Positions 9,715-23,028 of a DNA stretch of 64,000 nucleotides are shown here, one piece after another. The notes below the pieces were generated by a model. It saw nothing but the letters and a program-made list of their open reading frames with translations, was not told the origin of the DNA and searched no databases. The number at the start of each line of letters is the position of its first letter. The first letter of the stretch is position 1. Made by a program: the position numbers and the translations under genes. Source of the DNA: Flabesymbios commensalis (lineage: Eukaryota > Annelida > Polychaeta > Terebellida > Flabelligeridae); contig OZ024912.1 in the NCBI GenBank assembly GCA_964017125.1, forward strand, positions 77,670,154 through 77,734,153. The letters run 5' to 3'.

Positions 9715-11334
9715 TTCTCAGGGCAGTCGCCGCTATAGTTGCTGGTAGTGCCTGCAAAATTACATGCAAATCGGTTGAGAATTAACTGAGATATCAGCGA
9801 AAAACGGGTAAAAATGATGACAAAAATGCCCAGAGATCAGTGAAAACGCATTGTAGACAGTGGGTTTGTGGCCATTGTGACTGTCTTGGCATTTCTCTCA
9901 TTTTTCGTTTGACGACTTTTGACGTCAGAATCAGACGTCAAAAGTCATCAAACAGTGCAAATAGGGTGTTTTACATCTCCCTCAATAAGGGGTATTTCTG
10001 AAAAGCAATCTTTTCTCGTTTATTTTCAGCTAGGTATCATAACTTAAAAAAAAAAAAAAAAAAAAAAAACGATATTGGGCCTATGTCGCTGTAGTGTTGA
10101 TAATTACTCTCTCAATCCTGGCGACCAGCCTTGTCAGTTCTAACTGCTCAGTCACACATGTACGATGGGGGGAGAGCACTTCCTCAGTGCAGTTTCAATG
10201 ACGGCCCGCATTTTCAGCGCTCTGGCGACGTGGAAACAGTGTTGTTTCAGTGCATCACATTAATAACTTTTGGAATACTCGATCAAACCTCACCACATTT
10301 TTAGGGCAGTCGCCGCAACGGCTGTGAATAGTGTGTGCAAAATTACATGTAAAACGGTTGAGAATTGACTGAGATATCAACGAAAAACGCTCCTCCGACG
10401 TTGTCACATCGTTGGCTCAGTGCTTTGCATTAATAACTTTTGAAGTACTCGATCAAACTCCGCCAAATTTACTGGGCAGTTGCCGTAGTTCCAGCCGATG
10501 GTGCCTGCAAAATTACATGAAAAACGGTTGAGAATTGACGTCTGAATTGACGTCTAAATGAATATATATATTGAAATACTCAAGCAAATTTCACATTAAT
10601 CTCATTAATAACATTTGAAGTACTCTCTCAAACTTTATAGAATTTTCAGGGTAGTGGCCATAATACCATTCGATGGTGCCTGCAAAATCACATGGAAGAC
10701 GGTTGAGAATTGACGTCTGAATTGACGTCTAAATGAATAACTTTTGAAATACTCAATCAAATTTCACATTAATCTCATTAATAACTTTTGAGGTACTCTC
10801 TCAAACTTTACAAAATTTACAGGGCAGTCGCCGTAATACCATCCGATGGTGCCTGCAAAATTACATGGTAAACGGTTGAGAATTGATGTCTGAATTGACG
10901 TCTAAATGAATATTTTTTGAAATACTCAGTCAAATTTCACACTAATCTCTTTAATAACTTTTGAAGTATTCGTTCAAACTCTACAGAATTTACAGGGCAG
11001 TCGCTCTAATACCATCCGATGGCGCCTGCAAAATTACAAAAAAGACGGCTGAGAATTGACGTCTGAATTGACGTCTAAATGAATAACTTTTGAAATACTC
11101 AATCAAATTTCACACTAATCTCATTAATAACTTTTGAAGTATTCTCTCAAACTTTACAGAATTTACAGGACCGTCGCCGTAATACCATCCGATGGTGCCT
11201 GCAAAATTACATGGTAAACGGTTGAGAATTGACGTCTGAATTGACGTCTAAATGAATAAATTTTGAAATACTCAAGCAAATTTACCACTAATCTCACTAA
11301 TAACTTTAGAAGTACTCGCTCAAACTTTACAAAC
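9715..11334 (+). repeat. HOR unit 7, seven monomers, W type
   Basis: Total 1,620 bp with poly(A) of 24 at 10046-10069. It carries both W markers, TATTTCTG and GTGCAGTTT, with ATTTTTTGAA in monomer e. Confidence 0.97.
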
Positions 11335-12953
11335 TTCTCAGGGCAGTCGCCGCTATAGTTGCTGGTAGTGCCTGCAAAATTACATGCAAATCGGTTGAGA
11401 ATTAACTGAGATATCAGCGAAAAACGGGTAAAAATGATGACAAAAATGTCCAGAGATCAGTGAAAACGCATTGTAGACAGTGGGTTTGTGGCCATTGTGA
11501 CTGTCTTGGCATTTCTCTCATTTTTCGTTTGACGACTTTTGACGTCAGAATCAGACGTCAAAAGTCATCAAACAGTGCAAATAGGGTGTTTTACATCTCC
11601 CTCAATAAGGGGTATTTCTGAAAAGCAATCTTTTCTCGTTTATTTTCAGCTAGGTATCATAACTTAAAAAAAAAAAAAAAAAAAAAAACGATATTGGGCC
11701 TATGTCGCTGTAGTGTTGATAATTACTCTCTCAATCCTGGCGACCAGCCTTGTCAGTTCTAACTGCTCAGTCACACATGTACGATGGGGGGAGAGCACTT
11801 CCTCAGTGCAGTTTCAATGACGGCCCGCATTTTCAGCGCTCTGGCGACGTGGAAACAGTGTTGTTTCAGTGCATCACATTAATAACTTTTGGAATACTCG
11901 ATCAAACCTCACCACATTTTTAGGGCAGTCGCCGCAACGGCTGTGAATAGTGTGTGCAAAATTACATGTAAAACGGTTGAGAATTGACTGAGATATCAAC
12001 GAAAAACGCTCCTCCGACGTTGTCACATCGTTGGCTCAGTGCTTTGCATTAATAACTTTTGAAGTACTCGATCAAACTCCGCCAAATTTACTGGGCAGTT
12101 GCCGTAGTTCCAGCCGATGGTGCCTGCAAAATTACATGAAAAACGGTTGAGAATTGACGTCTGAATTGACGTCTAAATGAATATATATATTGAAATACTC
12201 AAGCAAATTTCACATTAATCTCATTAATAACATTTGAAGTACTCTCTCAAACTTTATAGAATTTTCAGGGTAGTGGCCATAATACCATTCGATGGTGCCT
12301 GCAAAATCACATGGAAGACGGTTGAGAATTGACGTCTGAATTGACGTCTAAATGAATAACTTTTGAAATACTCAATCAAATTTCACATTAATCTCATTAA
12401 TAACTTTTGAGGTACTCTCTCAAACTTTACAAAATTTACAGGGCAGTCGCCGTAATACCATCCGATGGTGCCTGCAAAATTACATGGTAAACGGTTGAGA
12501 ATTGATGTCTGAATTGACGTCTAAATGAATATTTGTTGAAATACTCAGTCAAATTTCACACTAATCTCTTTAATAACTTTTGAAGTATTCGTTCAAACTC
12601 TACAGAATTTACAGGGCAGTCGCTCTAATACCATCCGATGGCGCCTGCAAAATTACAAAAAAGACGGCTGAGAATTGACGTCTGAATTGACGTCTAAATG
12701 AATAACTTTTGAAATACTCAATCAAATTTCACACTAATCTCATTAATAACTTTTGAAGTATTCTCTCAAACTTTACAGAATTTACAGGACCGTCGCCGTA
12801 ATACCATCCGATGGTGCCTGCAAAATTACATGGTAAACGGTTGAGAATTGACGTCTGAATTGACGTCTAAATGAATAAATTTTGAAATACTCAAGCAAAT
12901 TTACCACTAATCTCACTAATAACTTTAGAAGTACTCGCTCAAACTTTACAAAC
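11335..12953 (+). repeat. HOR unit 8, seven monomers, W type
   Basis: Total 1,619 bp with poly(A) of 23 at 11666-11688. It has W markers plus TTTGTTGAAA in monomer e, shared with units 3, 10, 14 and 15. AAAATGTCCAGAG is private. With unit 9 it forms a W-Z pair that is repeated as units 10-11. Confidence 0.97.
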
Positions 12954-14575
12954 TTCTCAGGGCAGTCGCCGCTATAGTTGCTGGTAGTGCCTGCAAAATT
13001 ACATGCAAATCGGTTGAGAATTAACTGAGATATCAGCGAAAAACGGGTAAAAATGATGACAAAAATGCCCAGAGATCAGTGAAAACGCATTGTAGACAGT
13101 GGGTTTGTGGCCATTGTGACTGTCTTGGCATTTCTCTCATTTTTCGTATGACGACTTTTGACGTCAGAATCAGACGTCAAAAGTCATCAAACAGTGCAAA
13201 TAGGGTGTTTTACATCTCCCTCAATAAGGGGTATTTCGGAAAAGCAATCTTTTCTCGTTTATTTTCAGCTAGGTATCATAACTTAAAAAAAAAAAAAAAA
13301 AAAAAAAAAACGATATTGGGCCTATGTCGCTGTAGTGTTGATAATTACTCTCTCAATCCTGGCGACCAGCCTTGTCAGTTCTAACTGCTCAGTCACACAT
13401 GTACGATGGGGGGAGAGCACTTCCTCAGTGCTGTTTCAATGACGGCCCGCATTTTCAGCGCTCTGGCGACGTGGAAACAGTGTTGTTTCAGTGCATCACA
13501 TTAATAACTTTTGGAATACTCGATCAAACCTCACCACATTTTTAGGGCAGTCGCCGCAACGGCTGTGAATAGTGTGTGCAAAATTACATGTAAAACGGTT
13601 GAGAATTGACTGAGATATCAACGAAAAACGCTCCTCCGACGTTGTCACATCGTTGGCTCAGTGCTTTGCAATAATAACTTTTGAAGTACTCGATCAAACT
13701 CCGCCAAATTTACTGGGCAGTTGCCGTAGTTCCAGCGGATGGTGCCTGCAAAATTACATGAAAAACGGTTGAGAATTGACGTCTGAATTGACGTCTAAAT
13801 GAATATATATATTGAAATACTCAAGCAAATTTCACATTAATCTCATTAATAACATTTGAAGTACTCTCTCAAACTTTATAGAATTTTCAGGGTAGTGGCC
13901 ATAATACCATTCGATGGTGCCTGCAAAATCACATGGAAGACGGTTGAGAATTGACGTCTGAATTGACGTCTAAATGAATAACTTTTGAAATACTTAATCA
14001 AATTTCACATTAATCTCATTAATAACTTTTGAGGTACTCTCTCAAACTTTACAAAATTTACAGGGCAGTCGCCGTAATACCATCCGATGGTGCCTGCAAA
14101 ATTACATGGTAAACGGTTGAGAATTGATGTCTGAATTGACGTCTAAATGAATATTTTTTGAAATACTCAGTCAAATTTCACACTAATCTCTTTAATAACT
14201 TTTGAAGTATTCGTTCAAACTCTACAGAATTTACAGGGCAATCGCTCTAATACCATCCGATGGCGCCTGCAAAATTACAAAAAAGACGGCTGAGAATTGA
14301 CGTCTGAATTGACGTCTAAATGAATAACTTTTGAAATACTCAATCAAATTTCACACTAATCTCATTAATAACTTTTGAAGTATTCTCTCAAACTTTACAG
14401 AATTTACAGGACCGTCGCCGTAATACCATCCGATGGTGCCTGCAAAATTACATGGTAAACGGTTGAGAATTGACGTCTAAATTGACGTCTAAATGAATAA
14501 ATTTTGAAATACTCAAGCAAATTTACCACTAATCTCACTAATAACTTTAGAAGTACTCGCTCAAACTTTACAAAC
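12954..14575 (+). repeat. HOR unit 9, seven monomers, Z type
   Basis: Total 1,622 bp with poly(A) of 26 at 13285-13310. It has all Z markers (TGCAATAATAAC, CAGCGGATGG, GGGCAATCGC, GTCTAAATTG in g) and the hairpin variant CGTATGACG, shared with units 11 and 15. Confidence 0.97.
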
Positions 14576-16195
14576 TTCTCAGGGCAGTCGCCGCTATAGT
14601 TGCTGGTAGTGCCTGCAAAATTACATGCAAATCGGTTGAGAATTAACTGAGATATCAGCGAAAAACGGGTAAAAATGATGACAAAAATGCCCAGAGATCA
14701 GTGAAAACGCATTGTAGACAGTGGGTTTGTGGCCATTGTGACTGTCTTGGCATTTCTCTCATTTTTCGTTTGACGACTTTTGACGTCAGAATCAGACGTC
14801 AAAAGTCATCAAACAGTGCAAATAGGGTGTTTTACATCTCCCTCAATAAGGGGTATTTCTGAAAAGCAATCTTTTCTCGTTTATTTTCAGCTAGGTATCA
14901 TAACTTAAAAAAAAAAAAAAAAAAAAAAAACGATATTGGGCCTATGTCGCTGTAGTGTTGATAATTACTCTCTCAATCCTGGCGACCAGCCTTGTCAGTT
15001 CTAACTGCTCAGTCACACATGTACGATGGGGGGAGAGCACTTCCTCAGTGCAGTTTCAATGACGGCCCGCATTTTCAGCGCTCTGGCGACGTGGAAACAG
15101 TGTTGTTTCAGTGCATCACATTAATAACTTTTGGAATACTCGATCAAACCTCACCACATTTTTAGGGCAGTCGCCGCAACGGCTGTGAATAGTGTGTGCA
15201 AAATTACATGTAAAACGGTTGAGAATTGACTGAGATATCAACGAAAAACGCTCCTCCGACGTTGTCACATCGTTGGCTCAGTGCTTTGCATTAATAACTT
15301 TTGAAGTACTCGATCAAACTCCGCCAAATTTACTGGGCAGTTGCCGTAGTTCCAGCCGATGGTGCCTGCAAAATTACATGAAAAACGGTTGAGAATTGAC
15401 GTCTGAATTGACGTCTAAATGAATATATATATTGAAATACTCAAGCAAATTTCACATTAATCTCATTAATAACATTTGAAGTACTCTCTCAAACTTTATA
15501 GAATTTTCAGGGTAGTGGCCATAATACCATTCGATGGTGCCTGCAAAATCACATGGAAGACGGTTGAGAATTGACGTCTGAATTGACGTCTAAATGAATA
15601 ACTTTTGAAATACTCAATCAAATTTCACATTAATCTCATTAATAACTTTTGAGGTACTCTCTCAAACTTTACAAAATTTACAGGGCAGTCGCCGTAATAC
15701 CATCCGATGGTGCCTGCAAAATTACATGGTAAACGGTTGAGAATTGATGTCTGAATTGACGTCTAAATGAATATTTGTTGAAATACTCAGTCAAATTTCA
15801 CACTAATCTCTTTAATAACTTTTGAAGTATTCGTTCAAACTCTACAGAATTTACAGGGCAGTCGCTCTAATACCATCCGATGGCGCCTGCAAAATTACAA
15901 AAAAGACGGCTGAGAATTGACGTCTGAATTGACGTCTAAATGAATAACTTTTGAAATACTCAATCAAATTTCACACTAATCTCATTAATAACTTTTGAAG
16001 TATTCTCTCAAACTTTACAGAATTTACAGGACCGTCGCCGTAATACCATCCGATGGTGCCTGCAAAATTACATGGTAAACGGTTGAGAATTGACGTCTGA
16101 ATTGACGTCTAAATGAATAAATTTTGAAATACTCAAGCAAATTTACCACTAATCTCACTAATAACTTTAGAAGTACTCGCTCAAACTTTACAAAC
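14576..16195 (+). repeat. HOR unit 10, seven monomers, W type
   Basis: Total 1,620 bp with poly(A) of 24 at 14907-14930. Its markers match unit 8 (TATTTCTG, GTGCAGTTT, TTTGTTGAAA). Confidence 0.97.
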
Positions 16196-16523
16196 TTCTC
16201 AGGGCAGTCGCCGCTATAGTTGCTGGTAGTGCCTGCAAAATTACATGCAAATCGGTTGAGAATTAACTGAGATATCAGCGAAAAACGGGTAAAAATGATG
16301 ACAAAAATGCCCAGAGATCAGTGAAAACGCATTGTAGACAGTGGGTTTGTGGCCATTGTGACTGTCTTGGCATTTCTCTCATTTTTCGTATGACGACTTT
16401 TGACGTCAGAATCAGACGTCAAAAGTCATCAAACAGTGCAAATAGGGTGTTTTACATCTCCCTCAATAAGGGGTATTTCGGAAAAGCAATCTTTTCTCGT
16501 TTATTTTCAGCTAGGTATCATAA

Positions 16524-16555
<32 letters not shown>

Positions 16556-17819
16556 GATATTGGGCCTATGTCGCTGTAGTGTTGATAATTACTCTCTCAA
16601 TCCTGGCGACCAGCCTTGTCAGTTCTAACTGCTCAGTCACACATGTACGATGGGGGGAGAGCACTTCCTCAGTGCTGTTTCAATGACGGCCCGCATTTTC
16701 AGCGCTCTGGCGACGTGGAAACAGTGTTGTTTCAGTGCATCACATTAATAACTTTTGGAATACTCGATCAAACCTCACCACATTTTTAGGGCAGTCGCCG
16801 CAACGGCTGTGAATAGTGTGTGCAAAATTACATGTAAAACGGTTGAGAATTGACTGAGATATCAACGAAAAACGCTCCTCCGACGTTGTCACATCGTTGG
16901 CTCAGTGCTTTGCAATAATAACTTTTGAAGTACTCGATCAAACTCCGCCAAATTTACTGGGCAGTTGCCGTAGTTCCAGCGGATGGTGCCTGCAAAATTA
17001 CATGAAAAACGGTTGAGAATTGACGTCTGAATTGACGTCTAAATGAATATATATATTGAAATACTCAAGCAAATTTCACATTAATCTCATTAATAACATT
17101 TGAAGTACTCTCTCAAACTTTATAGAATTTTCAGGGTAGTGGCCATAATACCATTCGATGGTGCCTGCAAAATCACATGGAAGACGGTTGAGAATTGACG
17201 TCTGAATTGACGTCTAAATGAATAACTTTTGAAATACTTAATCAAATTTCACATTAATCTCATTAATAACTTTTGAGGTACTCTCTCAAACTTTACAAAA
17301 TTTACAGGGCAGTCGACGTAATACCATCCGATGGTGCCTGCAAAATTACATGGTAAACGGTTGAGAATTGATGTCTGAATTGACGTCTAAATGAATATTT
17401 TTTGAAATACTCAGTCAAATTTCACACTAATCTCTTTAATAACTTTTGAAGTATTCGTTCAAACTCTACAGAATTTACAGGGCAATCGCTCTAATACCAT
17501 CCGATGGCGCCTGCAAAATTACAAAAAAGACGGCTGAGAATTGACGTCTGAATTGACGTCTAAATGAATAACTTTTGAAATACTCAATCAAATTTCACAC
17601 TAATCTCATTAATAACTTTTGAAGTATTCTCTCAAACTTTACAGAATTTACAGGACCGTCGCCGTAATACCATCCGATGGTGCCTGCAAAATTACATGGT
17701 AAACGGTTGAGAATTGACGTCTAAATTGACGTCTAAATGAATAAATTTTGAAATACTCAAGCAAATTTACCACTAATCTCACTAATAACTTTAGAAGTAC
17801 TCGCTCAAACTTTACAAAC
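16196..17819 (+). repeat. HOR unit 11, seven monomers, Z type
   Basis: Total 1,624 bp with the longest poly(A), 28 at 16527-16554. It has Z markers and CGTATGACG as in unit 9. In addition it has GCAGTCGACGTAATA in monomer e, which is shared only with units 17 and 19 and identifies the Z lineage that contributed to them. Confidence 0.97.
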
Positions 17820-19441
17820 TTCTCAGGGCAGTCGCCGCTATAGTTGCTGGTAGTGCCTGCAAAATTACATGCAAATCGGTTGAGAATTAACTGAGATATC
17901 AGCGAAAAACGGGTAAAAATGATGACAAAAATGCCCAGAGATCAGTGAAAACGCATTGTAGATAGTGGGTTTGTGGCCATTGTGACTGTCTTGGCATTTC
18001 TCTCATTTTTCGTTTGACGACTTTTGACGTCAGAATCAGACGTCAAAAGTCATCAAACAGTGCAAATAGGGTGTTTTACATCTCCCTCAATAAGGGGTAT
18101 TTCGGAAAAGCAATCTTTTCTCGTTTATTTTCAGCTAGGTATCATAACTTAAAAAAAAAAAAAAAAAAAAAAAAAACGATATTGGGCCTATGTCGCTGTA
18201 GTGTTGATAATTACTCTCTCAATCCTGGCGACCAGCCTTGTCATTTCTAACTGCTCAGTCACACATGTACGATGGGGGGAGAGCACTTCCTCAGTGCTGT
18301 TTCAATGACGGCCCGCATTTTCAGCGCTCTGGCGACGTGGAAACAGTGTTGTTTCAGTGCATCACATTAATAACTTTTGGAATACTCGATCAAACCTCAC
18401 CACATTTTTAGGGCAGTCGCCGCAACGGCTGTGAATAGTGTGTGCAAAATTACATGTAAAACGGTTGAGAATTGACTGAGATATCAACGAAAAACGCTCC
18501 TCCGACGTTGTCACATCGTTGGCTCAGTGCTTTGCATTAATAACTTTTGAAGTACTCGATCAAACTCCGCCAAATTTACTGGGCAGTTGCCGTAGTTCCA
18601 GCCGATGGTGCCTGCAAAATTAAATGAAAAACGGTTGAGAATTGACGTCTGAATTGACGTCTAAATGAATATATATATTGAAATACTCAAGCAAATTTCA
18701 CATTAATCTCATTAATAACATTTGAAGTACTCTCTCAAACTTTATAGAATTTTCAGGGTAGTGGCCATAATACCATTCGATGGTGCCTGCAAAATCACAT
18801 GGAAGACGGTTGAGAATTGACGTCTGAATTGACGTCTAAATGAATAACTTTTGAAATACTTAATCAAATTTCACATTAATCTCATTAATAACTTTTGAGG
18901 TACTCTCTCAAACTTTACAAAATTTACAGGGCAGTCGCCGTAATACCATCCGATGGTGCCTGCAAAATTACATGGTAAACGGTTGAGAATTGATGTCTGA
19001 ATTGACGTCTAAATGAATATTTTTTGAAATACTCAGTCAAATTTCACACTAATCTCTTTAATAACTTTTGAAGTATTCGTTCAAACTCTACAGAATTCAC
19101 AGGGCAGTCGCTCTAATACCATCCGATGGCGCCTGCAAAATTACAAAAAAGACGGCTGAGAATTGACGTCTGAATTGACGTCTAAATGAATAACTTTTGA
19201 AATACTCAATCAAATTTCACACTAATCTCATTAATAACTTTTGAAGCATTCTCTCAAACTTTACAGAATTTACAGGACCGTCGCCGTGATACCATCCGAT
19301 GGTGCCTGCAAAATTACATGGTAAACGGTTGAGAATTGACGTCTGAATTGACGTCTAAATGAATAAATTTTGAAATACTCAAGCAAATTTACCACTAATC
19401 TCACTAATAACTTTAGAAGTACTCGCTCAAACTTTACAAAC
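17820..19441 (+). repeat. HOR unit 12, seven monomers, X type
   Basis: Total 1,622 bp with poly(A) of 26 at 18151-18176. It is the first X-type unit. Markers are GTAGATAGTGG, TTGTCATTTC, AAATTAAATG in c, GAATTCACAGGG in f, GAAGCATTC, and GCCGTGATACC in g. Units 16, 18, 20 and 21 are near-identical. Confidence 0.97.
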
Positions 19442-21409
19442 TTCTCAGGGCAGTCGCCGCTATAGTTGCTGGTAGTGCCTGCAAAATTACATGCAAATCG
19501 GTTGAGAATTAACTGAGATATCAGCGAAAAACGGGTAAAAATGATGACAAAAATGCCCAGAGATCAGTGAAAACGCATTGTAGATAGTGGGTTTGTGGCC
19601 ATTGTGACTGTCTTGGCATTTCTCTCATTTTTCGTTTGACGACTTTTGACGTCAGAATCAGACGTCAAAAGTCATCAAACAGTGCAAATAGGGTGTTTTA
19701 CATCTCCCTCAATAAGGGGTATTTCGGAAAAGCAATCTTTTCTCGTTTATTTTCAGCTAGGTATCATAACTTAAAAAAAAAAAAAAAAAAAAAAAAACGA
19801 TATTGGGCCTATGTCGCTGTAGTGTTGATAATTACTCTCTCAATCCTGGCGACCAGCCTTGTCATTTCTAACTGCTCAGTCACACATGTACGATGGGGGG
19901 AGAGCACTTCCTCAGTGCTGTTTCAATGACGGCCCGCATTTTCAGCGCTCTGGCGACGTGGAAACAGTGTTGTTTCAGTGCATCACATTAATAACTTTTG
20001 GAATACTCGATCAAACCTCACCACATTTTTAGGGCAGTCGCCGCAACGGCTGTGAATAGTGTGTGCAAAATTACATGTAAAACGGTTGAGAATTGACTGA
20101 GATATCAACGAAAAACGCTCCTCCGACGTTGTCACATCGTTGGCTCAGTGCTTTGCATTAATAACTTTTGAAGTACTCGATCAAACTCCGCCAAATTTAC
20201 TGGGCAGTTGCCGTAGTTCCAGCCGATGGTGCCTGCAAAATTACATGAAAAACGGTTGAGAATTGACGTCTAAATTGACGTCTAAATGAATATATATATT
20301 GAAATACTCAAGCAAATTTCACATTAATCTCATTAATAACATTTGAAGTACTCTCTCAAACTTTATAGAATTTTCAGGGTAGTGGCCATAATACCATTCG
20401 ATGGTGCCTGCAAAATCACATGGAAGACGGTTGAGAATTGACGTCTGAATTGACGTCTAAATGAATAACTTTTGAAATACTTAATCAAATTTCACATTAA
20501 TCTCATTAATAACTTTTGAGGTACTCTCTCAAACTTTACAAAATTTACAGGGCAGTCGCCGTAATACCATCCGATGGTGCCTGCAAAATTACATGGTAAA
20601 CGGTTGAGAAGTGATGTCTGAATTGACGTCTAAATGAATATTTTTTGAAATACTCAGTCAAATTTCACACTAATCTCTTTAATAACTTTTGAAGTATCCG
20701 TTCAAACTCTACAGAATTTACAGGGCAGTCGCTCTAATACCGTCCGATGGCGCCTGCAAAATTACAAAAAAGACGGCTGAGAATTGACGTCTGAATTGAC
20801 GTCTAAATGAATAACTTTTGAAAAACTCAATCAAATTTCACACTAATCTCATTAATAACTTTTGAAGTATTCTCTCAAACTTTACAAAATTTACAGGGCA
20901 GTCGCCGTAATACCATCCGATGGTGCCTGCAAAATTACATGGTAAACGGTTGAGAATTGATGTCTGAATTGACGTCTAAATGAATATTTTTTGAAATACT
21001 CAGTCAAATTTCACACTAATCTCTTTAATAACTTTTGAAGTATTCGTTCAAACTCTACAGAATTTACAGGGCAATCGCTCTAATACCATCCGATGGCGCC
21101 TGCAAAATTACAAAAAAGACGGCTGAGAATTGACGTCTGAATTGACGTCTAAATGAATAACTTTTGAAATACTCAATCAAATTTCACACTAATCTCATTT
21201 AATAACTTTTGAAGTATTCTCTCAAACTTTACAGAATTTACAGGACCGTCGCCGTAATACCATCCGATGGTGCCTGCAAAATTACATGGTAAACGGTTGA
21301 GAATTGACGTCTAAATTGACGTCTAAATGAATAAATTTTGAAATACTCAAGCAAATTTACCACTAATCTCACTAATAACTTTAGAAGTACTCGCTCAAAC
21401 TTTACAAAC
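19442..21409 (+). repeat. HOR unit 13, nine monomers, V type
   Basis: Total 1,968 bp with poly(A) of 25 at 19773-19797. The head is X-like (GATAGTGG, GTCATTTC). Monomer c has GTCTAAATTG. Monomers e and f occur twice (a b c d e f e f g). The second f has GGGCAATCGC and g has GTCTAAATTG, so the right part is Z-derived. An extra T in CTCATTTAATAAC near 21200 is the first of a cluster of single-base indels. Confidence 0.97.
20890..21236 (+). repeat. Duplicated e-f monomer pair in unit 13
   Basis: The first e and f lie at 20544-20716 and 20717-20889. A second e (20890-21062) and second f (21063-21236) follow directly. The junction reads TCTCTCAAACTTTACAAAAT, where an f tail passes into an e head within sequence shared by the d-e and f-g borders. 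That is the expected product of unequal crossing-over one monomer pair out of register. The extra length is 346 bp plus one added T. Confidence 0.93.
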
Positions 21410-23028
21410 TTCTCAGGGCAGTCGCCGCTATAGTTGCTGGTAGTGCCTGCAAAATTACATGCAAATCGGTTGAGAATTAACTGAGATATCAGCGAAAACG
21501 GGTAAAAATGATGACAAAAATGCCCAGAGATCAGTGAAAACGCATTGTAGACAGTGGGTTTGTGGCCATTGTGACTGTCTTGGCATTTCTCTCATTTTTC
21601 GTTTGACGACTTTTGACGTCAGAATCAGACGTCAAAAGTCATCAAACAGTGCAAATAGGGTGTTTTACATCTCCCTCAATAAGGGGTATTTCTGAAAAGC
21701 AATCTTTTCTCGTTTATTTTCAGCTAGGTATCATAACTTAAAAAAAAAAAAAAAAAAAAAAAAACGATATTGGGCCTATGTCGCTGTAGTGTTGATAATT
21801 ACTCTCTCAATCCTGGCGACCAGCCTTGTCAGTTCTAACTGCTCAGTCACACATGTACGATGGGGGGAGAGCACTTCCTCAGTGCAGTTTCAATGACGGC
21901 CCGCATTTTCAGCGCTCTGGCGACGTGGAAACAGTGTTGTTTCAGTGCATCACATAATAACTTTTGGAATACTCGATCAAACCTCACCACATTTTTAGGG
22001 CAGTCGCCGCAACGGCTGTGAATAGTGTGTGCAAAATTACATGTAAAACGGTTGAGAATTGACTGAGATATCAACGAAAAACGCTCCTCCGACGTTGTCA
22101 CATCGTTGGCTCAGTGCTTTGCATTAATAACTTTTGAAGTACTCGATCAAACTCCGCCAAATTTACTGGGCAGTTGCCGTAGTTCCAGCCGATGGTGCTG
22201 CAAAATTACATGAAAAACGGTTGAGAATTGACGTCTGAATTGACGTCTAAATGAATATATATATTGAAATACTCAAGCAAATTTCACATTAATCTCATTA
22301 ATAACATTTGAAGTACTCTCTCAAAACTTTATAGAATTTTCAGGGTAGTGGCCATAATACCATTCGATGGTGCCTGCAAAATCACATGGAAGACGGTTGA
22401 GAATTGACGTCTGAATTGACGTCTAAATGAATAACTTTTGAAATACTCAATCAAATTTCACATTAATCTCATTAATAACTTTTGAGGTACTCTCTCAAAC
22501 TTTACAAAATTTACAGGGCAGTCGCCGTAATACCATCCGATGGTGCCTGCAAAATTACATGGTAAACGGTTGAGAATTGATGTCTGAATTGACGTCTAAA
22601 TGAATATTTGTTGAAATACTCAGTCAAATTTCACACTAATCTCTTTAATAACTTTTGAAGTATTCGTTCAAACTCTACAGAATTTACAGGGCAGTCGCTC
22701 TAATACCATCCGATGGCGCCTGCAAAATTACAAAAAAGACGGCTGAGAATTGACGTCTGAATTGACGTCTAAATGAATAACTTTTGAAATACTCAATCAA
22801 ATTTCACACTAATCTCATTAATAACTTTTGAAGTATTCTCTCAAACTTTACAGAATTTACAGGACCGTCGCCGTAATACCATCCGATGGTGCCTGCAAAA
22901 TTACATGGTAAACGGTTGAGAATTGACGTCTGAATTGACGTCTAAATGAATAAATTTTGAAATACTCAAGCAAATTTACCACTAATCTCACTAATAACTT
23001 TAGAAGTACTCGCTCAAACTTTACAAAC
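21410..23028 (+). repeat. HOR unit 14, seven monomers, W type, with single-base indels
   Basis: Total 1,619 bp with poly(A) of 25 at 21740-21764, leaving 1,594 bp instead of 1,596. It differs from W units 8 and 10 by four one-base indels: AGCGAAAACGGG (minus A), CACATAATAAC (minus T), GGTGCTGC (minus C) and TCAAAACTTTAT (plus A). Apart from unit 24's 2 bp insertion, no other seven-monomer unit shows an indel outside the poly(A). Confidence 0.96.

Noticed and set aside
21847-22101. 84-codon frame on the - strand in unit 14
   Set aside because: It exists only because of a single-base deletion in this unit; the other units lack it, and it lies within satellite sequence.
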